DNA from: Lentisphaeria bacterium UBA4640
GTDB lineage: Bacteria; Verrucomicrobiota; Lentisphaeria; Victivallales; UBA1829
Assembly (NCBI GenBank): GCA_002405835.1
Contig: DHMO01000025.1
Span: 18,065 to 43,072 of the forward strand
DNA: 25,008 nucleotides
Reading direction: 5' to 3'
Position numbers and translations under genes: made by a program. The first letter of the stretch is position 1. Each line of letters opens with the position of its first letter. The notes beneath the pieces were generated by a model that made no database searches, had not been told where the DNA came from, and was given only the letters and a program-made list of their open reading frames with translations. Shown one piece after another: positions 19,790 to 25,008 of this stretch.

Positions 19790-21658
19790 ATGAGTGCCTT
19801 ATTAGACCGCGTGAACGGTCCGCAAGATATAAAGAATATGTCGCAGGCGGAGCTCCTGGAACTGTGCGATGAACTCCGCAGCACTATCATATCCGTTGTT
19901 TCCAGAAACGGCGGACACCTCGCGCCCAATCTCGGAGTGATTGAACTGACGGTGGCTCTTCACCGTGTATTCAACAGTCCGGAGGATAAAATTATCTGGG
20001 ATGTGGGGCATCAGGCCTATTCCCACAAGATTCTTACCGGACGGTTCAAACGGTTCCCGACCATCCGTCAGTACGGCGGGCTTTCCGGATTCCAGCAGCC
20101 GACGGAGTCGGAACATGATGCGTTTGTTACCGGTCATGCGGGAGTCGCGCTCTCTTCGGCGATGGGGCTGGCCGCGGCAAATGAGGCGGAGGGACGCAGA
20201 GACGCCAAAGTCGTTGCGGTTGTCGGCGACGGCGCGCTCGGAAACGGAGTTTCCCTGGAGGCGCTCAACAACATCCGCGAGCTCAAACGGAATCTGATTC
20301 TGGTTATCAATGACAATAAAATGTCGATTTCAAAAAGCGTGGGAACGATTTCTACGCACCTGACGCGGATCATCACGGGACGCGGTTACAATCATTTCAA
20401 ATCTTATGTCAAGTACGTTCTCCGCAAACTGCCGTTCGGTTCGGCGGTGATTCATTTCATCAGCCGCGTGGAAGAGCTGACAAAGCATTTGCTCGTTTCG
20501 AGCGTATTTTTTGAAGAGATGGGGTTCAAGTACGTGGGACCGATCGATGGACATGACTTGCCGTCGCTCATCAGCCACTTCGAGAAAATCCGCGAAATTA
20601 CGGCGCGTCCGATCGCTGTTCACGTGATTACGGAGAAGGGGCACGGCTGCAAGTATGCGATCTCTTCGCCGGAGAAGTTTCACGGAGTTCCCGCGTTCGA
20701 TCCGGTGACGGGCGAGTTGAAGGCGGGACCGAAAAGTTCCTATTCGTTCTCCGCGGCGTTCGGTGATTCACTGATTGCCCTGGCGGAGAAACACCCGGAA
20801 GTCGTCGCGCTCACAGCCGCGATGTCGAGCGGAACGGGGCTTTCGAAATTTGCAAAACAGTTCCGCGAACGGTTTTATGACGTCGGCATTGCGGAAGAGC
20901 ATTGCGTTGCTTTCGCGGGCGGGCTTGCCGCGGGCGGGCTGCGTCCGGTGGTTGCGATCTATTCCACGTTTCTTCAGCGCGCGCTCGACTGCGTTTTCCA
21001 CGACATCTGTCTCCAGAACCGTCCGGTGATCTTCGGCGTTGACCGGGCGGGGGCGGTAGAGGACGGACCGACGCACCACGGAATCTACGATTTGCCGTTT
21101 CTGCTCGGAATGCCGGGACTTGCGATTCTCTGTCCGCGCGATGCTGCAGAATTGTGCGGGATGCTGTTTGCCGCATACGACCGCAATGCTCCTGTGATGC
21201 TCCGCTATCCGCGCTCCGATGCATCGGATATTGAGGTTCCGCGTGCACCGCTGGTCTGGGGGCGGGCGGAAGTCGTGGCGGAGGGAACGGAGGTTTCCAT
21301 CTGGTCGGACGGGCGTGAACTGCTGACCGCGCTTGCCGCAGCCGCGCTTCTGCGGGCAAAAGGGGTGAGTGCGGCGGTTGTCAATACGCGCTTTCTGAAA
21401 CCCTTTGATTCGGAATTGCTTCTGCGCGAGGCGGAAAGCAAACTGCTGGTGACGATTGAGGACAGCCAGTGTTCGGGCGGGCTCGGACGGGTTGTCAATG
21501 ATCTTCTGGTGCAGAATCCGAATAATGGCGTACTTCATTTCAGCTGGCCGGAAGGAATTCTGCCGCATGGATCTGTACGGATTCTGCGAGAAAACAACGG
21601 GATGCTGCCGGAAAGCATTGCTTCCGCAGTTCTGAAAAAACTCGGGCGGGACGCATGA
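19790..21658 (+). CDS. dxs: 1-deoxy-D-xylulose-5-phosphate synthase, divergent type
   Basis: DXS condenses pyruvate and glyceraldehyde 3-phosphate with thiamine diphosphate, the first step of the MEP isoprenoid pathway. The 622-residue length is typical. Visible hallmarks are GGHLAPNLGVIELTVALH (41-58), W-D-V-G-H-Q-A-Y (70-77), the TPP motif G-D-G (146-148) to N-D-N (174-176), G-P-I-D-G-H (250-255), the catalytic Glu in GIAEEH (E369), Y-S-T-F-L-Q-R, D-R-A-G and D-G-P-T-H-H-G. Deviations are GHAGVA for GHSSTS (115-120), GDGALGNGVS for GDGAMTAGMA, and loss of the usual G-Y-x-x-A-E after the KGxG motif. It is therefore a divergent DXS, and another TPP synthase role is possible. The start at 19790 follows GAGGTG. 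It overlaps the next gene by ATGA. Confidence 0.8.
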   Translation: MSALLDRVNGPQDIKNMSQAELLELCDELRSTIISVVSRNGGHLAPNLGVIELTVALHRVFNSPEDKIIWDVGHQAYSHKILTGRFKRFPTIRQYGGLSGFQQPTESEHDAFVTGHAGVALSSAMGLAAANEAEGRRDAKVVAVVGDGALGNGVSLEALNNIRELKRNLILVINDNKMSISKSVGTISTHLTRIITGRGYNHFKSYVKYVLRKLPFGSAVIHFISRVEELTKHLLVSSVFFEEMGFKYVGPIDGHDLPSLISHFEKIREITARPIAVHVITEKGHGCKYAISSPEKFHGVPAFDPVTGELKAGPKSSYSFSAAFGDSLIALAEKHPEVVALTAAMSSGTGLSKFAKQFRERFYDVGIAEEHCVAFAGGLAAGGLRPVVAIYSTFLQRALDCVFHDICLQNRPVIFGVDRAGAVEDGPTHHGIYDLPFLLGMPGLAILCPRDAAELCGMLFAAYDRNAPVMLRYPRSDASDIEVPRAPLVWGRAEVVAEGTEVSIWSDGRELLTALAAAALLRAKGVSAAVVNTRFLKPFDSELLLREAESKLLVTIEDSQCSGGLGRVVNDLLVQNPNNGVLHFSWPEGILPHGSVRILRENNGMLPESIASAVLKKLGRDA

Positions 21659-23493
21659 AGAGCAGGGCAGCGGTTTTTCTGATCCTTTCCGGAGCGGTCG
21701 CGGCGCTGCTTTCATCGTTTGTTTTTCTTTATTTTAATATGATCGGATTGGAACCGGCGTTTTTCAAAACGTTCTATACCGATCTGGTTCCCTCTGCGGC
21801 AATTGTTCCGCTGGTTTTGCTTTCGCTTCTTGCGGGATTCATTGTCCAGCGCAAGGCGGAGGAGAAAGCCCCGGCGGTTGCGCGCGCGGTGATGCCGGCG
21901 TGGCTGCTGTTTCCGCTTCTCCCGTTCCCGTGCTTTTTCAGCGTGACGGCATTTATTTTCATCGCTATGATTGTGACATGGCGGATTGCACAGCTCTGCG
22001 GCTGGCATTTTCCGGCATGGAAGCGGACTCCGACGCTGCTTCTGCTTGCGGCCGGAACTCTGGCGGGACTCGCGTGGGGAATCTACATGCAGAACGAATC
22101 ATTCAACCGTCTGTGGTTCACTTACACTGACTGGACGGAGTATTACGAGGGATACCTGCGGCTGCGGCATTCGCTCGTCAGACCGCTGATGTTCCTCTAC
22201 AATGCGGGTCATTTCAATCCGCTTCCGAACATTCTGATCACCCCGTTCGTGGCATTGTTTCCGGATCCGCGGACGCTGTTTGTGCTGAATTCGATCTTCA
22301 TCTATTCGCTGATTCCGGTGTGGTACTGGCTGGCGCGGACATTGGGATTCGGACGCTGTCCGGCGGCGCTGACGGCGCTGGCGCTGATGCTCCATTTCAC
22401 CGTTCCGAATCTGAATCTGTCGCTCTTCTACGGATTTCATCCGATCGTGATGTTCCCTGCGCTGCTTGCCGCGTTTTACTGTTTCTACCGCAAGGGAAAC
22501 CGGATCGGAACGGGGCTTTGCTTTGTGCTGATTCTGCTGCTGCAGGAGACAACGGCGGTGTTCTGGTTCGGCTGGGGAATTTATCTGATTCTGAAACGGC
22601 GGTACTGGCAGGGAGCTCTGCTTGCCGCGTTTTCATGCGCGTGGTTCGCGTTTACGGTGAAGGTGATCTGCCCGGCGGTGAAACGGATTCTTTATGACAT
22701 GCCGGAATCGTGGAACAGCAATTATGTTCAGACTTTCCATTATGCGGAGCTTGGCGGATCAATAACGGATATTCTGCTTGCGCCGTTTGTGCGGACGGTT
22801 CCATTTCTGGAGAAGCTCTGCAATCCGCTGAACTTCGCATTCGCGGGAGTGATTCTGCTGGCGTTCTTTCCGCTGGCGACGGCGGCGCCGCGTCTGCTTG
22901 CGGCGTCCCTGCCGCTGCTGCTCGGAATTTTCATGATGGGCGGAGCGGATGCGCTGAATATTTCGATGTGGTATCAGACGGAAATTTTTGCGATTCTGAC
23001 GGTTGCGAGCGCGGCGGGGTATCTGAGTTTCCGGCGGAACGGGAACCTCTGCATGGTTCCGTTTGCGGCGGGGAGCCCGGCGTATTCAAGACGCCGACGG
23101 GCGACGGCGGCGGTGTTTGCGGTGCTTGCGGGGATGGTGCTGTGCGGCGTGTTTTTCGGCAGACTTCCGGTCGGGAAGTATGCGTTCAGCCGGATTCAGG
23201 AGCGCCCGGACTGCTCGGGACTGATTGCGGAAATCAAATCGAAAATGCCGCCGGATGCGTTTGTGCTGACGAACAGGCAGATGCAGATTCATTTTATCGG
23301 GCGTTCGGGGAATATTATGGATGCGGCGGAGCCGTATGAGGCGGATTACGTGCTGACATATCTGGATGATCTGCATGTGGATTTCGAGAAGAACCGGGCG
23401 CGTTATGAGCGGATGAAAGCCGACCCGCGCTACGAGGCGCTTCTGACCCACGAGGTGCGCGGCTGCAATCTGATTCTGTACCGGAAGAAGTAA
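21655..23493 (+). CDS. DUF2079-type multispanning membrane protein
   Basis: This 612-residue integral membrane protein has about ten hydrophobic segments, among them 5-28, 45-64, 82-108, 125-142, 206-228, 236-250, 263-278, 286-310, 317-338, 393-428 and 484-501. A soluble C-terminal part spans about 505-612. The order D-W-T-E-Y-Y (159-164), G-H-F-N-P-L (185-190), G-F-H-P-I-V (260-265), Q-E-T-T (297-300) and F-T-V-K-V-I-C-P-A (333-341) fits DUF2079. That family is thought to be GT-C-like, acting with polyprenyl-phosphate sugars, though no reaction is established. The ATGA overlap with dxs suggests co-translation. Arg codons include many CGG, unlike the ribosomal genes. Substrate unknown. Confidence 0.75.
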   Translation: MKSRAAVFLILSGAVAALLSSFVFLYFNMIGLEPAFFKTFYTDLVPSAAIVPLVLLSLLAGFIVQRKAEEKAPAVARAVMPAWLLFPLLPFPCFFSVTAFIFIAMIVTWRIAQLCGWHFPAWKRTPTLLLLAAGTLAGLAWGIYMQNESFNRLWFTYTDWTEYYEGYLRLRHSLVRPLMFLYNAGHFNPLPNILITPFVALFPDPRTLFVLNSIFIYSLIPVWYWLARTLGFGRCPAALTALALMLHFTVPNLNLSLFYGFHPIVMFPALLAAFYCFYRKGNRIGTGLCFVLILLLQETTAVFWFGWGIYLILKRRYWQGALLAAFSCAWFAFTVKVICPAVKRILYDMPESWNSNYVQTFHYAELGGSITDILLAPFVRTVPFLEKLCNPLNFAFAGVILLAFFPLATAAPRLLAASLPLLLGIFMMGGADALNISMWYQTEIFAILTVASAAGYLSFRRNGNLCMVPFAAGSPAYSRRRRATAAVFAVLAGMVLCGVFFGRLPVGKYAFSRIQERPDCSGLIAEIKSKMPPDAFVLTNRQMQIHFIGRSGNIMDAAEPYEADYVLTYLDDLHVDFEKNRARYERMKADPRYEALLTHEVRGCNLILYRKK

Positions 23494-23517
23494 GAGGCAA
23501 ATTTTGAATTCCGGCAG

Positions 23518-23545
23518 TTGTATTTTCTGAAATCCGGTGTATATT
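23518..23545 (+). promoter_or_regulatory. Likely promoter of the NifU-like/GGGtGRT pair
   Basis: TTGTAT (23518-23523), a 16-bp spacer and TATATT (23540-23545) precede the NifU-like gene by about 50 bases. TCCGG occurs three times around it (from 23510, 23533 and 23546), and CCGG at 23534-23537 and 23547-23550 flanks the -10. No terminator is visible after the DUF2079 gene, so some read-through from dxs is possible. Confidence 0.5.
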
Positions 23546-23593
23546 TCCGGTTGAAAAAATTCCGTTTTACACACCTACATTAAGGAGGAAAAA

Positions 23594-24304
23594 ATGCAGT
23601 TTACTCACGAAGTCGAGCAGATGTGCTGTGTCGCGAAGGGTCCGAAGAACCCGCCGGCGCCGATTCCGCAGGAAGGCGGATGGACTCACGTCAAAGAAGT
23701 CAACCAGATCTCCGGTCTCACCCACGGTGTGGGCTGGTGTGCACCGCAGCAGGGCGCATGCAAACTTACGCTGAACGTCAAGGACGGCATCATTCAGGAA
23801 GCTCTGGTCGAGACGATCGGCTGCTCCGGCATGACGCATTCCGCAGCTATGGCGGCAGAAATTCTTCCGGGCAAGACGATTCTCGAAGCCCTGAACACCG
23901 ACCTTGTCTGCGACGCGATCAACACCGCGATGCGCGAGCTCTTCCTCCAGATCGTTTACGGACGCACCCAGACGGCGTTCTCCGAAGGCGGACTTCCGAT
24001 CGGAGCCGGACTCGAAGACCTCAAGCAGCTCCGTTCCATCACTGGAACGATGTACAGCACCGCTGAAAAGGGCGTCCGCTATCTCGAAATGGCGGAAGGC
24101 TATGTCACCGGTCTCGCACTCGACGACGAAAGCAAAGTCATCGGCTACCAGTTCGTCAACCTCGGCAAGATGATGGAATTCGTCAACAAGTCCACCCCGG
24201 AAGATCTGGAAAAGATGAATGTCAAAGACTTCGTCGCGAAGTTCCAGAAGACCTACGGCCGCTTCGCCGACGCCGCCAAAGTCATCAACCCGCGCAAAGC
24301 ATAA
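23594..24304 (+). CDS. NifU-like iron-sulfur scaffold-type protein
   Basis: This 236-residue protein resembles NifU/IscU N-terminal scaffold domains, which hold a nascent Fe-S cluster on three cysteines. The core is at about 45-130: G-W-C-A-P (C49), G-A-C-K (C56), E-T-I-G-C-S-G-M (C77, equivalent to the G-C-G of NifU), L-P-G-K-T-I-L-E-A and C106. Two adjacent cysteines (C11, C12) lie near the N-terminus. Standard IscU is about 130 residues, so this has N- and C-terminal additions. An ideal AAGGAGG precedes the ATG. All six Arg codons are CGC or CGT, as in the ribosomal genes, suggesting high expression. It is followed after 12 bases by the GGGtGRT gene, its regular genomic partner. Cluster type and client are unknown. 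Confidence 0.8.
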   Translation: MQFTHEVEQMCCVAKGPKNPPAPIPQEGGWTHVKEVNQISGLTHGVGWCAPQQGACKLTLNVKDGIIQEALVETIGCSGMTHSAAMAAEILPGKTILEALNTDLVCDAINTAMRELFLQIVYGRTQTAFSEGGLPIGAGLEDLKQLRSITGTMYSTAEKGVRYLEMAEGYVTGLALDDESKVIGYQFVNLGKMMEFVNKSTPEDLEKMNVKDFVAKFQKTYGRFADAAKVINPRKA

Positions 24305-24316
24305 GGAGTCGTTACC

Positions 24317-25008
24317 ATGGCACTGTTTGAAAGCTATGAACGCCGCATCAATCAGATCAACAAATTTCTGAACGACAACGGCATTGCTTCCATCGAGGAA
24401 GCGGAAAAGATCTGCAAGGCGAAAGGTCTCGACATCTATCAGCGCGTCAAAGACATCCAGCCGATCTGCTTCGAGAACGCCTGCTGGGCATACCTCGTCG
24501 GCGCGGCTGTCGCAATCAAGCGCGGTCAGACTGTCGCTTCCGAAATCGCCAAGACCCTCGGCGAAGGCCTCCAGTCCTTCTGCATCCCCGGCTCCGTTGC
24601 GGATGACCGCAAAGTCGGTCTCGGACACGGCAACCTCGCTTCCATGCTTCTTGAAGAAAAAACCAAATGCTTTGCGTTCTGCGCAGGTCACGAATCCTTC
24701 GCGGCTGCGGAAGGCGCGATCGGTCTTGCAAAGTCCGCAAACAAAGTCCGCAAGGAACCGCTCCGCGTTATCCTGAACGGTCTCGGCAAGGATGCTGCGG
24801 AAATCATCTCCCGCATCAACGGCTTCACCCATGTTGAAACCAGATTCGACTACAAGACCGGCAAGCTGAACGTCACCAAGGAGAAGGCTTACTCCAAGGG
24901 CGAGCGCGCGGCCGTCCGCTGCTATGGCGCCGACGACGTCCGCGAAGGCGTTGCGATCATGTGGAAGGAAGACGTGGATATCGCTATCACCGGCAACTCC
25001 ACCAACCC
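24317..25008 (+). CDS. GGGtGRT-family protein (5' part, runs off window)
   Basis: This open frame of 230 residues is uninterrupted to the window edge; the family is usually about 330 long. I recognise the family by MALFESYERRINQIN, D-I-Q-P-I-C-F-E-N-A-C-W-A-Y (47-60), F-C-I-P-G-S-V-A-D-D-R-K-V-G-L-G-H-G-N-L (88-107), C-F-A-F-C-A-G-H-E-S-F-A-A-A-E-G-A (118-134) and I-T-G-N-S-T-N at the edge. The naming motif GGGtGRT should lie beyond the window. Cysteines at 33, 51, 56, 89, 118, 122 and 202 could bind metal or a cluster. AAGGAG overlaps the upstream stop, so the two genes form an operon. No biochemical role is known to me; a link to Fe-S chemistry is inferred from the neighbour. Confidence 0.85.
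   Translation, partial: MALFESYERRINQINKFLNDNGIASIEEAEKICKAKGLDIYQRVKDIQPICFENACWAYLVGAAVAIKRGQTVASEIAKTLGEGLQSFCIPGSVADDRKVGLGHGNLASMLLEEKTKCFAFCAGHESFAAAEGAIGLAKSANKVRKEPLRVILNGLGKDAAEIISRINGFTHVETRFDYKTGKLNVTKEKAYSKGERAAVRCYGADDVREGVAIMWKEDVDIAITGNSTN

Overview
The window is a bacterial translation and transcription supercluster with a short accessory tail. All recognised genes lie on the + strand, use the standard code (TGA is a stop) and mostly have clear Shine-Dalgarno sequences. Gene content and several residue-level quirks suggest a member of the PVC group, possibly Lentisphaerota/Verrucomicrobiota-like. These include the EF-Tu switch I form, the DXS subtype, and the NifU-like/GGGtGRT pair. 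That placement is inference from family memory, not from a search.

Layout. Positions 1-368 hold the 3' end of one tRNA, a promoter and tRNA-Thr(GGT), leading into tuf. Next come rpmG, tRNA-Trp(CCA), secE and nusG, then the L11-L1-L10-L12 block (rplK, rplA, rplJ, rplL) and rpoB-rpoC. A strong promoter inside a large inverted repeat precedes rpsL-rpsG-fusA. fusA overlaps rpsJ directly, without an intervening tuf, and runs into rplC-rplD-rplW-rplB-rpsS. A strong intrinsic terminator after rpsS (19681-19715) ends the ribosomal region, so the usual rplV-rpsC-rplP continuation is absent here.

The tail (19735-25008) has a dxs-like gene translationally coupled to a DUF2079-type multispanning membrane protein. 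It is followed by a separately promoted pair: a NifU-like scaffold protein and a GGGtGRT-family protein that runs off the window end. This pair has near-ideal ribosome binding sites and Arg codon choice like the ribosomal genes. It is probably highly expressed, yet its function is not established as far as I know.

The clearest signals beyond ordinary genes are these. (1) The tuf and rpsL promoters share TTGAAA, TATATT and GTTTGCTG, the last at an identical 8-nt distance from the -10, and both have inverted-repeat partners upstream of the -10. (2) EF-Tu has an altered switch I: the usual RGIT is KILT, with about five extra residues. (3) RpoB and S12 carry residues known elsewhere as resistance substitutions: Asn at E. 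coli RpoB position 526 and Arg at S12 position 88. (4) Structured RNA segments lie before rplK, between rplL and rpoB, and between rpsJ and rplC.
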